The position numbers were made by a program, and so were the translations under genes. A DNA stretch of 64,000 nucleotides from Mycolicibacter acidiphilus (GTDB taxonomy: Bacteria > Actinomycetota > Actinomycetes > Mycobacteriales > Mycobacteriaceae). This document shows, piece by piece, positions 52,562-61,703 of the stretch. Under the pieces are notes generated by a model. It was not told the DNA's origin and made no database searches. It saw nothing but the letters and a program-made list of their open reading frames with translations. Within the stretch, counting starts at the first letter, position 1. Each line of letters starts with the position of its first letter. The stretch is taken from positions 102,188 to 166,187 of the forward strand of contig NZ_JAHCLR010000006.1 in the NCBI RefSeq assembly GCF_018455725.1. Reading direction: 5' to 3'.

Positions 52562-53266
52562 ATTGCTACCCGCACACCGCTCCGCCGACGTGTCGCCGAG
52601 CTGACGATCCTGGCCGTGATCTGCGGTGTACTGCCGCAATGCGCGGCACCGGAACCGCCGCCGGAACCGCCCGCAACAGCATCCGCGGCACCGCCCGTCG
52701 ACACCCCACCCCAACCCGCCGTCGTCACCCCCGTCACCGCCGCCGACCTCGGCGCGAGCTGGCATCCCGGCTGCCCGGTCTCCCCGGCGCAGCTGCGCCG
52801 GGTCACGCTCACCCACCTGGGGTTCGACGCCAAGCCGCATCGCGGTCAGCTGATCGTGCACGCGCAGCTGGTGGACCAGGTCGTCACCGTGTTCGACCAG
52901 CTGTACCGGCTGGGCTTCCCGATCGAGAAGATGCGCACGGCGGCCGCCTACCCGCACGCCTCCGACGAACTGTCGATGGAAGACGACAACACCTCGGCGT
53001 TCAACTGCCGGCGCATCCCCGGCTCCGGCAGCTGGGCGCTGCACGCCTACGGCCGGGCGATCGACGTCAACCCGCTGCTGAACCCCTCGGTCACCGGCAC
53101 CCGCATCGAACCGGTCAACGCCGCGGTGTACACCGACCGGCACCGGATCGAACCGGGCCTGCTGCACGCCGGCGACCCGGCGGTTCGCGCGTTCACCGAC
53201 CGCGGCTGGGCGTGGGGCGGCGCCTGGCGGTCACCGGTGGACTACCAGCATTTCGAGCGGCGCTGA
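52562..53266 (+). CDS. secreted M15-type D-Ala-D-Ala carboxypeptidase-like protein
   Basis: This protein of about 234 residues has an N-terminal export signal (ATRTPLRRRVAELTILAVICGVLP then QCAAPEP, split here), a Pro/Ala-rich linker, and a domain with MRTAAAYPHASDELSMEDDN, FNCRRIPGSGSWALHAYGRA IDVNPLLNP and SPVDYQHFERR. These carry the HxxxxxxxD and late His zinc ligands of M15/VanY-like peptidases. It may trim peptidoglycan or another cell-wall peptide. Start: no ATG or GTG fits the -10 box at 52549; ATT 52562 does. ATG 52502 is in frame but upstream of that promoter and within the mpt63 leader region, and GTG 52614 would cut the signal peptide. A single Cys near the cleavage site could be a lipobox but the context (LPQC) is poor. 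Confidence 0.8.
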   Translation: MATRTPLRRRVAELTILAVICGVLPQCAAPEPPPEPPATASAAPPVDTPPQPAVVTPVTAADLGASWHPGCPVSPAQLRRVTLTHLGFDAKPHRGQLIVHAQLVDQVVTVFDQLYRLGFPIEKMRTAAAYPHASDELSMEDDNTSAFNCRRIPGSGSWALHAYGRAIDVNPLLNPSVTGTRIEPVNAAVYTDRHRIEPGLLHAGDPAVRAFTDRGWAWGGAWRSPVDYQHFERR

Positions 53267-53293
53267 TCCGGCGCTGATCCGGCGCTGAACCGG

Positions 53294-54409
53294 CTACGCG
53301 GGCCCGACCAGCTGGCTGTACGCCGTGCACGGGTGCAGGTTGACCGCGTTGCCGCCGCGCCGTTTCGCGGCGTACATCACGTTGTCGGCGCACTTGAGCG
53401 CCATCGCGATGCCGCGGCTGTCGGGCAGGGTCTGCGCCGCGGTGATCGCGACCCCGATGCTGGCGGTCACCTGCGGTTCGGTGGTGTCGGCGATCGCGGA
53501 CCGGATGCGTTCGGCCAACGGCTGCACCGACGACGGCTGCAGCAGGTCCACCGCCACGAACTCCTCCCCGCCGATCCGGGCGACGACCCCGCCCGGACCC
53601 ACGGCGGACTGGATGCGTGCGGCGGTGCGGACCAGCACGTCGTCACCGACCAGGTGCCCGTAGCGGTCGTTGATGCTCTTGAAGTTGTCCAGGTCGATGG
53701 CGAAGACGCACATCATGCCGCACTGCGTGCGCCGCGGGCGGCGGTTGAGCAACTGGTCCAGCCCCCGCCGGTTCGCCAGCCCGGTGAGCGGATCGATCAG
53801 CGCGTCGGCGTCGTTGCGGCGGATCGTCCAGAACCCCACCTGCAGCACCGGCAGCACCCCGACGCTGACCGTCAGACAGAGCAGAGCGTGCGCGCCGGCC
53901 AGCGCCCACCCGGCGGCGTCGTTCTCCGACAGACCCAGCCGGACCGCCAGGGCCGCAGTGGTGGCCAGCGTGACGACGACGTGGGCGGTCTGAGCCCGCG
54001 GGCCGTGAAAGAAGATCAGGTAGATCCCGGTCAACAGGAACGTCACCGTGCTGTCCAGGCCGGCCAGCCGATTCCCCTCAAGCCAGCAGCCCGCGGCGAT
54101 CGCCGCATCAGCTGCACCCAGCAGCCACCCGGACTCCTGCCGGGTCGGCCAGGGCCGCACCACCCAGCGCAGCGACCACATCAGGATCAGGGTGACCAGA
54201 ACCGCCGTCGCCAGCCGCGCCGTCGTCTGGTGGGCGTTGGTCTGGCTCCACGCGGCCAGTCCCGAGAAAACGCTCAACGCCGCCCCGCAACTCGCGATGC
54301 CGCGCTGGAACCAGACCAGCACGTCCCGAGATTCGAGGAAATCCCGCAGCCAGTCGTTGGGCGGTTCGTTCCACCACACGCCGAGAAGCCGTCTCGGTTT
54401 CGGGTTCAT
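53294..54409 (-). CDS. membrane diguanylate cyclase (GGDEF)
   Basis: This is a 371-residue protein. About six membrane helices occupy residues 30-205 and form an uncharacterised sensor. The GGDEF domain (about 215-370) starts DPLTGLANRRGLDQLLNRRP, has FAIDLDNFKSINDRYGHLVGDD and the active-site signature VARIGGEEFVAVD, which is a functional GGEEF. An RxxD inhibitory site is not obvious. It should make cyclic di-GMP from GTP in response to an unknown membrane signal. ATG 54409 is followed by a basic N-terminus. The last bases before it contain no obvious strong ribosome-binding site. Confidence 0.9.
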   Translation of the reverse strand: MNPKPRRLLGVWWNEPPNDWLRDFLESRDVLVWFQRGIASCGAALSVFSGLAAWSQTNAHQTTARLATAVLVTLILMWSLRWVVRPWPTRQESGWLLGAADAAIAAGCWLEGNRLAGLDSTVTFLLTGIYLIFFHGPRAQTAHVVVTLATTAALAVRLGLSENDAAGWALAGAHALLCLTVSVGVLPVLQVGFWTIRRNDADALIDPLTGLANRRGLDQLLNRRPRRTQCGMMCVFAIDLDNFKSINDRYGHLVGDDVLVRTAARIQSAVGPGGVVARIGGEEFVAVDLLQPSSVQPLAERIRSAIADTTEPQVTASIGVAITAAQTLPDSRGIAMALKCADNVMYAAKRRGGNAVNLHPCTAYSQLVGPA

Positions 54410-54511
54410 CGGGCTCCTGCGATCTCACGCCCACAGTCGGACAAAAAGTCTTGGCGTTAGACGGCTAGCGTAAAACAGCCGAACGGGGCCTGCCACCGAT
54501 TGGCCCGCTCG

Positions 54512-56281
54512 TTACTCGACCGTTTCCGACAACTCCAGCCAGCGCATTTCCAGCTGCTCGATCTCGGCCTCGATCGCCCGCAGTTCGGCGGTGAGCCGCG
54601 CCAGCCCGGTGTGATCGGACTGATCGTGTGCCGCCAGTTCGTGGTGTTTGGCGTCGACCGCCTCGGCGAGCCGCGCCAGCCGCCGGTCCACGGCCGTCAT
54701 CTCCTTCTGCGCGGCCCGCAACTCGGCCCCGGACAGGCCGGCCGACGCCGGAGCCGTCACCGCCTTGGCGGCCGGCGCCACGGCCGCGGACAGCTCCAGA
54801 TACTCGTCGACCCCGCCCGGCAGATGCCGCAACCGGCCGTCGAGGATCGCGTACTGCTGGTCGGTGACCCGCTCCAACAGGTAGCGGTCGTGCGAGACGA
54901 CGATCAGCGTGCCCGGCCAGGAGTCCAGCAGATCCTCGGTGGCGGTGAGCATGTCGGTGTCGACGTCGTTGGTCGGCTCGTCGAGGATCAGCACGTTCGG
55001 CTCGGCCAGCAGCGTCAGCATCAGCTGCAGCCGGCGGCGCTGACCGCCGGAGAGCTCACCGACCCGCGCCGACAGCTGATCGCGCGCGAAGCCCAGCCGC
55101 TCCAGCAACTGGGCGGGGGTCAGTTCGCGGCCGTCCACCATGAATTCGGCGCGCAGCCGGCCCAGCACCTCGAAGACCCGATCGCCGGTGACCGCCGCCA
55201 ACTCGCCGGACTGCTGGTCGAGGATCCCCAGCCGGACCGTCTTGCCGCGTTTGACCCGCCCGCTGTCCGGCGTCACCGTCCCGGCGATCAGTCCGAGCAG
55301 CGTCGACTTCCCGGCGCCGTTCGCGCCGACGATCCCGGTGCGCTCACCCGGGCCGATCCGCCACTCGATGTCGCGCAGCACCGGACGCCCGCCGAAGGAC
55401 ACCGACACGTCCAGCAGGTCGATGACGTCCTTGCCCAGCCTCGCGGTGGCCAGCTTCGCCAGTTCCACGCTGTTGCGCAGCGGCGGCACGTCGGCGATCA
55501 GCTGGTTCGCCGCCTCGATGCGGAACTTCGGCTTGGAGGTGCGCGCCGGGGCGCCGCGGCGCAGCCAGGCCAACTCCTTGCGCATCAGGTTCTGCCGTTT
55601 GGCCTCGGACGCCGCCGCCATCCGGTCGCGCTCCACCCGCTGCAGCACGTAGGCCGCGTACCCGCCCTGAAACGGCTCCACGATCCCGTCGTGCACCTCC
55701 CAGGTGGTGGTGGCGACCTCATCGAGGAACCAGCGGTCGTGGGTGACCACCAGCAGGCCACCGGTGTTGCGGGCCCAGCGCGCGTTCAAGTGCGCCGCCA
55801 GCCAGGTGATGCCCTGCACGTCCAGATGGTTGGTGGGTTCGTCGAGCCCGATCACATCCCAGTCGGCGATCAGCAGCGCGGCCAGCTGCACCCGCCGGCG
55901 CTGCCCGCCGGACAGTCCGGAAATGGTTGCATCCCAAGCGATGTCGGAGACAAGCCCGTCGACGACGTCGCGGATCCGGGGATCGGAAGCCCACTCGTGA
56001 TCGGCCGCGTCGCCGACCAGCGTCGCGCCGAGCGTGCTGTCGTCGTCGAGGGTGTCGGACTGATCGAGCAGGCCGACCCGCAGCCCGCTGCGTCGCGTGA
56101 CCCGGCCGGAATCGGGGTTCGACCGGCCGGTGAGCAGTCGCAGCAGGCTGGATTTGCCGTCGCCGTTGCGACCCACGATGCCGATCCGGGCGCCGTCGTT
56201 GACCCCCAGGGTCACCGCGTCCAGCACCACACCGGTGGGGTACTGCAGGTGCAGAGCCTCGGCTCCGAGCAGGTGTGCCAC
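54512..56281 (-). CDS. ABC-F family ATPase (Uup/EttA-like)
   Basis: This 589-residue cytosolic protein has two ABC ATPase domains and no membrane domain, so it is a ribosome-acting ABC-F protein and not a transporter. First domain: Walker A GRNGDGKSSLLRLL, signature ATISGLSGGQRRRVQLAALL and Walker B GLDEPTNHLD. Second: GANGAGKSTLLGLI, GELSGGQRRRLQLMLTLL and LILDEPTNDVD. A linker of about 80 residues joins them, and a C-terminal coiled coil (EIEQLEMRWLELSETVE at the end) resembles that of Uup. GTG 56281 starts MAHLLGAEALHLQYPTG. It is divergent from the synthetase/lipase gene with about 90 bases between. Confidence 0.9.
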   Translation of the reverse strand: MAHLLGAEALHLQYPTGVVLDAVTLGVNDGARIGIVGRNGDGKSSLLRLLTGRSNPDSGRVTRRSGLRVGLLDQSDTLDDDSTLGATLVGDAADHEWASDPRIRDVVDGLVSDIAWDATISGLSGGQRRRVQLAALLIADWDVIGLDEPTNHLDVQGITWLAAHLNARWARNTGGLLVVTHDRWFLDEVATTTWEVHDGIVEPFQGGYAAYVLQRVERDRMAAASEAKRQNLMRKELAWLRRGAPARTSKPKFRIEAANQLIADVPPLRNSVELAKLATARLGKDVIDLLDVSVSFGGRPVLRDIEWRIGPGERTGIVGANGAGKSTLLGLIAGTVTPDSGRVKRGKTVRLGILDQQSGELAAVTGDRVFEVLGRLRAEFMVDGRELTPAQLLERLGFARDQLSARVGELSGGQRRRLQLMLTLLAEPNVLILDEPTNDVDTDMLTATEDLLDSWPGTLIVVSHDRYLLERVTDQQYAILDGRLRHLPGGVDEYLELSAAVAPAAKAVTAPASAGLSGAELRAAQKEMTAVDRRLARLAEAVDAKHHELAAHDQSDHTGLARLTAELRAIEAEIEQLEMRWLELSETVE

Positions 56282-56370
56282 CGCGTGAACGTTACTGCGG
56301 TGACTGAACCCATCGGGGCGACGGTGCTGGTGTGCCAGAATGTGCACGTCATCGAGGCAGGGGAGCGACG

Positions 56371-59346
56371 GTGGATCTGAAGTTGTCGGCCATTACCAGG
56401 CCGGTCGAGTGGTTGGTTGCCACTGCGCAGAACGGCCTGGAGGTCTTGCGCTGGGGCGGCCTGGAGACCGGCGCGGTGCCGTCGCCGTTCCAGATCGTCG
56501 AGAGCGTCCCGATGTACAAGCTGCGACGCTACTTCCCGCCGGACAACCGGCCCGGACAGCCGCAGCCCGGGCCGCCGGTGCTGCTGGTGCACCCGATGAT
56601 GATGTCGGCGAACATGTGGGACGTCACCCGCGAGGACGGTGCGGTCGGCATCCTGCACGCCAGCGGCTGCGACGTCTGGGTGATCGACTTCGGTTCGCCC
56701 GACGAGGTCGAAGGCGGGATGCGGCGCAACCTGGCCGACCACATCGTCGCACTCAGCGAGGCGATCGACACCGTGGCCGAGACGGCCGGCTGCGACGTAC
56801 ACCTGGCCGGCTACTCGCAGGGCGGCATGTTCGCCTATCAGGTTGGGGCCTACCGGCGTTCGAAGAGCCTCGCCAGCATCATCACGTTCGGCTCCCCGGT
56901 GGACACGCTGGCCGGTCTGCCGATGGGTGTTCCGGCGAACATCGCCTCCACGGTCGCCGACTTCATGGCCGACCACGTCTTCAACCGGCTGGAGATCTCC
57001 GGCTGGCAGGCGCGGATCGGCTTCCAGATGATGGACCCGCTGAAGACGGCGAAGGCCCGGCTGGAATTCCTGCGCCAGTTGCATGACCGGGAGGCGCTGC
57101 TGCCGCGCGAGGCGCAGCGCCGATTCCTGGAGTCGGAGGGCTGGATCGCCTGGTCCGGCCCGGCGATCTCGGAGCTGCTCAAGCAGTTCATCGCCCACAA
57201 CCGGATGATGACCGGCGGTTTCGCCATCAACGGGCAGCTGGTCACGCTGACCGACATCACCTGCCCGATCCTGGCGTTCGTCGGTGAGGTCGACGACATC
57301 GGCCAGCCGGTCGCGGTGCGCGGCATCCGGCGTGCGGCCTCCAACGCGGAGGTCTACGAATACCTCATCCGGGCAGGCCATTTCGGGCTCGTCGTGGGGT
57401 CGAAGGCGGCCGATGAGACCTGGCCGACCGTCGCCCAGTGGATCATGTGGCAGACCGGGCGCGGTCCGCGGCCGGCGGGGGTGGCGCCGATGGTCGACCA
57501 CCCGGCCGCACACACCGCCAGCGGGGTGGCGATGACGTCGCGCATCGCCCACGGGCTGGGGGAGGCCTCCGGGGTCGCGATGACGCTGGCGCGCGGCGCC
57601 GCCGACGCGGTCGGTGCGGCGCGGAAGTCGGTGCGCACCATCGCAATCGAGACGGCCCGCACACTGCCCCGGTTGGCACGGCTCGGTCAGATCAACGACC
57701 ACACCCGGATCTCGCTGGGCCGGATCATCGACGAGCAGGCCGCGGATTCGCCCGACGGCGAATTCCTGCTGTTCGACGGGCGGGTGCACACCTATGAGGC
57801 GGTCAACCGGCGCATCAACAACGTGGTGCACGGCCTGATCGACATGGGGGTGCGCCAGGGCGTGCACGTCGGTGTGCTGATGGCGACCCGGCCCAGTGCG
57901 CTGGTGGCGATCGCCGCCCTGTCGCGGTTGGGTGCGGTGGCGGTGCTGATGCCGCCGGACGGGGACCTGGTCGCCGCCGCCCGCCTGGGCGGTGTCGCCG
58001 AGATCATCACCGGCCCGGTCAATCTCGAACGCGCGGCGGGCGCGGCGCGGGAACTGAACTGCCAGGTGCTGGTGCTCGGCGGTGGCGAGACCCGGGATCT
58101 GGACCTGCCCGACGACGTGGACGTCGTCGACATGGAGCAGATCGACCCCGACGCGGTCGAACTGCCCGGCTGGTACCGGCCCAACCCCGGTTTCGCGCAG
58201 GACCTGGCGTACGTGGCGTTCGGGACCGTCGGCGGCAAACTGGTGGCCAAGCAGATCACCAACTACCGCTGGGCGCTGTCGGCGTTCGGCACCGCATCGG
58301 CGGCGGCGCTGGGCCCCACCGACACGGTGTACTGCCTCACCCCGCTGCACCACGAGTCCGGCCTGCTGGTCAGCCTGGGCGGCGCGGTGGTGGGCGGCGC
58401 CCGGATCGCGCTCTCGCGTGGGCTGCACCCGGACCGCTTCGTCGCGGAGGTCCGCCAGTACGGCGTCAGCGTGGTGACCTACACCTGGGCGATGCTGCGC
58501 GAGGTCATCGACGACCCGGATTTCGTGCTGCAGGGTAACCACCCGGTGCGGCTGTTCATCGGGTCGGGCATGCCGACCGGGCTCTGGCAGCGGGTCACCG
58601 ACGCGTTCGCGCCGGCCCACATCGTGGAGTTCTTCGCCACCACCGATGGTCAGGCGGTGCTCGCCAACGTGTCCGGCGCCAAGGTGGGCAGCAAGGGCCG
58701 CCCGCTGCCCGGCGCGGTGACCGTGGAGCTGGCGGCCTATGACTCCGAGCATGACCTGATCCTGGAGGACGAGCGGGGTTTCGTGCAGGTTGCCGAGGCG
58801 GGCGAGGTCGGAGTGCTGCTCGCCAAGCCGCGTGGGCCGATCGATCCGTCGGCGTCGGTCAAGCGCGGCGTGTTCGCCCCCGCCGACACCTGGATCTCCA
58901 CCGAGTTCCTGTTCCGGCGCGACGCCGACGGCGACTACTGGCTGGCCGGCGGGCGCGGGTCGACGATCCACACCGAGCGCGGGGTGGTGTACCCGATGCT
59001 GGTCACCGACACGCTGGGCGCTGTCACCGGCGTCGATCTGGCGGTCACCTATCGGGTTGCGGTCGGCGACAGTCACCTGGCGGTCTCGGCCGTCATGCTG
59101 CAGCCGGGTGCGACGGTCACCGCCGCCGACCTGACCGAGGCGGTCGCGGAGATGCCCGTCGGCATCGGGCCGGATGTGGTGCACGTGGTGGCGGACCTGC
59201 CGCTGAGCACCGTCTACCGTCCGATGCTCAAGGAATCCGGGCTGCCCAAGGCCGGGCGCAACGCGTGGTACCTCGACGCCGGTACCCGGCAGTTCAAACG
59301 GCTGACGGCGGCGGTGCGCACCGAACTGGCCGGGGGTCACTCGTGA
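56371..59346 (+). CDS. fused lipase/esterase and long-chain acyl-CoA synthetase, Rv1683-like
   Basis: This is a 991-residue protein. Residues about 1-360 form a PhaC-like alpha/beta hydrolase: PPVLLVHPMMMSANMWDVT, nucleophile elbow HLAGYSQGGMFAYQ (in PhaC this position is Cys; here Ser) and a late His in YLIRAGHFGLVVG. From about 450, an ANL-type AMP-binding domain follows (FDGRVHTYEAVNRRINNVVHGL, AYVAFGTVGGKLVAKQI in the phosphate-loop position, and YWLAGGRGSTIHTERG near the hinge). M. tuberculosis Rv1683 has the same fusion and has been linked to triacylglycerol turnover. Such a protein could release a fatty acid and activate it. GTG 56371 is preceded by GGGGAG. The stop overlaps the next gene by 4 bases. 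Confidence 0.9.
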   Translation: MDLKLSAITRPVEWLVATAQNGLEVLRWGGLETGAVPSPFQIVESVPMYKLRRYFPPDNRPGQPQPGPPVLLVHPMMMSANMWDVTREDGAVGILHASGCDVWVIDFGSPDEVEGGMRRNLADHIVALSEAIDTVAETAGCDVHLAGYSQGGMFAYQVGAYRRSKSLASIITFGSPVDTLAGLPMGVPANIASTVADFMADHVFNRLEISGWQARIGFQMMDPLKTAKARLEFLRQLHDREALLPREAQRRFLESEGWIAWSGPAISELLKQFIAHNRMMTGGFAINGQLVTLTDITCPILAFVGEVDDIGQPVAVRGIRRAASNAEVYEYLIRAGHFGLVVGSKAADETWPTVAQWIMWQTGRGPRPAGVAPMVDHPAAHTASGVAMTSRIAHGLGEASGVAMTLARGAADAVGAARKSVRTIAIETARTLPRLARLGQINDHTRISLGRIIDEQAADSPDGEFLLFDGRVHTYEAVNRRINNVVHGLIDMGVRQGVHVGVLMATRPSALVAIAALSRLGAVAVLMPPDGDLVAAARLGGVAEIITGPVNLERAAGAARELNCQVLVLGGGETRDLDLPDDVDVVDMEQIDPDAVELPGWYRPNPGFAQDLAYVAFGTVGGKLVAKQITNYRWALSAFGTASAAALGPTDTVYCLTPLHHESGLLVSLGGAVVGGARIALSRGLHPDRFVAEVRQYGVSVVTYTWAMLREVIDDPDFVLQGNHPVRLFIGSGMPTGLWQRVTDAFAPAHIVEFFATTDGQAVLANVSGAKVGSKGRPLPGAVTVELAAYDSEHDLILEDERGFVQVAEAGEVGVLLAKPRGPIDPSASVKRGVFAPADTWISTEFLFRRDADGDYWLAGGRGSTIHTERGVVYPMLVTDTLGAVTGVDLAVTYRVAVGDSHLAVSAVMLQPGATVTAADLTEAVAEMPVGIGPDVVHVVADLPLSTVYRPMLKESGLPKAGRNAWYLDAGTRQFKRLTAAVRTELAGGHS

Positions 59347-59567
59347 TCGACGAGGCGTTGTTGGCGATCCTGGTCTGCCCGGCTGACCGGGGTCCGCTGC
59401 TGCTGGTGGACACCGACGACGGACAGGTGTTCTACAACCCGCGCCTGCGTCGGGCCTACCGCATCGACGACGGCATTCCGGTGCTGCTGGTCGATGAGGC
59501 CCGCTCCGTCGACGACGACGAGCACGCCCGGCTCACGGCGCAGACAGGTCCAGCAGATCCCCGGTGA
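59343..59567 (+). CDS. Trm112-like UPF0434 protein, Rv1684-like
   Basis: This 74-residue protein (MIDEALLAILVCPADRGPLLLVD ... YNPRLRRAYRIDDGIPVLLVDEA) is of the Trm112/YcaR type. One zinc-ligand-type Cys is seen (VCPADRGPL) while the usual second Cys is absent, so metal binding may be lost. Trm112 proteins activate methyltransferases in eukaryotes; the bacterial role is unclear. The GTG start overlaps the synthetase/lipase stop (GTGA). Its last 35 bases overlap the end of the convergent TetR gene. Confidence 0.88.
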   Translation: MIDEALLAILVCPADRGPLLLVDTDDGQVFYNPRLRRAYRIDDGIPVLLVDEARSVDDDEHARLTAQTGPADPR

Positions 59568-60144
59568 GGTAGTGCTGCAGGTTCGGCGCGATGGTGGCGG
59601 CGATCTGCTCGGCCGGCAGCGACGCGAACGGTTCGAGCTTCAGGATGTAGCGGGCGGTGAGCACGCCCACCAGTTGTGATGCCACGAACTGGATGCGGAC
59701 GGTTCCGCTGCCCGGCGGCTGATCCACCCGGGGACCGACCTCCACCGTGATGATGTCGTCGATGAAGGTGCGGAACAGGTTCACCTCCGAACCGGCCAGT
59801 ATCGATCGCAGGGTGGCGATGAATCCCGAACCGAGTTCGGAGTCCCACAGCGGCAACAGGATCGACGGGATCCGGTGGCCGAGTTCACTGATCGGCACCT
59901 CGCGCAGCGCTCCGACGACCGCCATCGGATCGATCGGAACGTCGATGGCGGCGGTGAACAACTGCTGCTTGGTGCCGAAGTAGTGGTGGACCAGCGCGGC
60001 GTCCACGCCCGCCGCCGCCGCGACGGCCCGCACGGAGGTGTGTGCTATTCCGTTGCGCGCGAACAATTCCCGGGCGCAGTCCAGGATGCGTCGGCGGGTG
60101 TCGGAGGATCCGGGTGGCCGGCCCGGACGCCGGGGTTTCGACAT
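59533..60144 (-). CDS. TetR-family regulator, Rv1685c-like
   Basis: This is a 203-residue protein. The N-terminal helix-turn-helix domain reads SDTRRRILDCARELFARNGI, TSVRAVAAAAGVDAALVHHYFGTKQQL. The C-terminal ligand domain is of the TetR_C type found near ABC exporters. The ATG overlaps the TGA of the ABC permease by one base, so it is the last gene of a three-gene unit (ATPase, permease, regulator) and probably represses that unit, perhaps through the palindrome at 61646. Confidence 0.9.
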   Translation of the reverse strand: MSKPRRPGRPPGSSDTRRRILDCARELFARNGIAHTSVRAVAAAAGVDAALVHHYFGTKQQLFTAAIDVPIDPMAVVGALREVPISELGHRIPSILLPLWDSELGSGFIATLRSILAGSEVNLFRTFIDDIITVEVGPRVDQPPGSGTVRIQFVASQLVGVLTARYILKLEPFASLPAEQIAATIAPNLQHYLTGDLLDLSAP

Positions 60145-60962
60145 CACGCGGTCCGCCGTCGCAGTGTCGCCGCGGCCAGGCACAGCGTCACCGCGGTGCA
60201 GGCCAACACGACGCCGATGTCGCGGACGGTGAGCCCGGTCAGGTCCGGGTGCGCACCGACCTGCTGGACCGCCTCGAGGGCGTAGCTGGCGGGCATCGCG
60301 TCGCTGATCCACTGCAGCCAGTCGGGCATCGCCGCGCGCGGCACGATGATCCCGGCGAGCAGCAGTTGCGGCACCATCACCGCCGGGATGAACTGCACGG
60401 CCTGAAACTCGGTGCGCGCGAACGCACTGCACAGCAGCCCCAGACCGACGCCGAGCACCGCGTTGACGATCGCGATCGCGAACACCCACAGCGGGCTGCC
60501 CGAGGTGTGGAAGTCCAGCAGTCCGAACGACACGGCGCACGCCAGCATCGCCTGCGCCGCCGCGGCTATCGAGAACGCCGTCGCGTAGGCGGCCAGCAGA
60601 TCGAACCGCCGCAACGGCGTGGTCAGGATGCGCTCCAGCGTCCCGGAGGCTCGTTCGCGCTGCATCGTGATCGACGTGATCACGAACATCAGGAACAGCG
60701 GGAAGATCCCCAGCAGGATCAGGCAGGCGACATCGAACGCCGACGGCGTGCCGGGCGGGTGCGGCGTGTTCTGGAACATGAAATACATCAGGGCGATCAC
60801 CAGGCTGGGCAGCAGCAGGATCATCGCGACGCTGCGGTGGTCGCCGGCCAGCTGACGCAGGATCCGCAAGGTGGTGGCCAGATACGCTCTCGCGGTCAGC
60901 CGGCTCGTGGCGCGGTGCTGCGCCTGATGATGGACAGGAATGCGTCCTCCAGTGACGTGCAT
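60144..60962 (-). CDS. ABC-2 type transporter permease, Rv1686c-like
   Basis: This 272-residue protein has six membrane helices and the ABC2_membrane pattern: long first loop, then ITSITMQRERASGTLERILTTPLRRFDLLAAY with the conserved ERxxGTLE motif, and a last helix before the C-terminus. It should form an exporter for a hydrophobic or drug-like substrate with the ATPase encoded just before it. ATG 60962 overlaps the end of the ATPase gene by 67 bases. No better ATG or GTG is in frame near 60900, so the start is uncertain. Confidence 0.85.
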   Translation of the reverse strand: MHVTGGRIPVHHQAQHRATSRLTARAYLATTLRILRQLAGDHRSVAMILLLPSLVIALMYFMFQNTPHPPGTPSAFDVACLILLGIFPLFLMFVITSITMQRERASGTLERILTTPLRRFDLLAAYATAFSIAAAAQAMLACAVSFGLLDFHTSGSPLWVFAIAIVNAVLGVGLGLLCSAFARTEFQAVQFIPAVMVPQLLLAGIIVPRAAMPDWLQWISDAMPASYALEAVQQVGAHPDLTGLTVRDIGVVLACTAVTLCLAAATLRRRTA

Positions 60963-61645
60963 CGGGTGTCCTCTCGTAGACGGCGAGGTGTGGTGTGGGC
61001 CAGCAGCCGGCCCTGGCGCATCAGCAGCAGCCCGCCGCAGCGGTCCGCCTCGTCCATCACGTGGCTGGACACCAGCAGCGTCGTCCCGCGCCGGCACAGC
61101 TCGTGGAACTGCTGCCACAGGTCGCTGCGCAGCACCGGATCCAGGCCGACGGTCGGCTCGTCGAGCACCAGCAGGTCAGGTGCGGCGACCAGCGCGCAGG
61201 CCAGTGAGGTGCGCGCCCGCTGACCGCCGGACAGGTTGCCGCAGTAGTCGGTGCGCTGGTGCTGCAGGTCGACCGCGGCGATCGCCCCGTCGACCGCGCC
61301 CGCGTCGGCGCCCAGCAGCGCCGCGAAGTACCGCACGTTGTCGATGACCCGCAGGTCGTCGTAGACGGTGGCGCGCTGCGGCATGTAGCCGACCCGGTGC
61401 CGCAGTGACGCCGACCCGGCCGGTTCACCCAGCACCGTGACCGTGCCGGAGGCGGTGAGTTGGCTGCCGACGATGCAGCGGATCAACGTGGTCTTGCCGC
61501 ATCCGGACGGGCCGAGCATCCCGGTGATGGCGTGTGCCGGCAGCCGCATCGACAGGTCGTGCAGCACCGGGCGTCCACCGCGGACCACCCGCAGCCGATC
61601 GATGTCGACGGCGACCGGGTGCACACCGTCGAAGGAATTCACCAT
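60896..61645 (-). CDS. ABC transporter ATPase, Rv1687c-like
   Basis: This 249-residue ABC ATPase has Walker [17 protein letters not shown]-loop [14 protein letters not shown], signature [17 protein letters not shown], Walker [14 protein letters not shown] and switch His [12 protein letters not shown]. It pairs with the downstream ABC-2 permease as a drug/daunorubicin-type exporter. The start ATG 61645 ([16 protein letters not shown]) directly abuts a 14-bp palindrome at 61646-61659, the likely operator. It is divergent from mpg. Confidence 0.92.
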   Translation of the reverse strand: MVNSFDGVHPVAVDIDRLRVVRGGRPVLHDLSMRLPAHAITGMLGPSGCGKTTLIRCIVGSQLTASGTVTVLGEPAGSASLRHRVGYMPQRATVYDDLRVIDNVRYFAALLGADAGAVDGAIAAVDLQHQRTDYCGNLSGGQRARTSLACALVAAPDLLVLDEPTVGLDPVLRSDLWQQFHELCRRGTTLLVSSHVMDEADRCGGLLLMRQGRLLAHTTPRRLREDTRCTSLEDAFLSIIRRSTAPRAG

Positions 61646-61659
61646 GCGATGAATATCGC
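61646..61659 (-). promoter_or_regulatory. 14-bp palindrome at the ABC-exporter start
   Basis: GCGAT-GAAT-ATCGC is a perfect 5-4-5 palindrome that touches the ATPase ATG and should cover its -10 and transcript start. It is a plausible site for the TetR protein encoded at the end of the same operon. Confidence 0.5.
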
Positions 61660-61703
61660 CCCGGCGTGCAGCGCTGTCAAGGGTTACGGGCAGAATCAGA
61701 CCG

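Noticed and set aside
56212-59340. Thousand-residue open frame opposite the synthetase/lipase gene
   Set aside because: It is a high-GC antisense shadow with His/Arg/Gly-rich random composition and no recognisable domain, while the plus-strand protein is clearly conserved.
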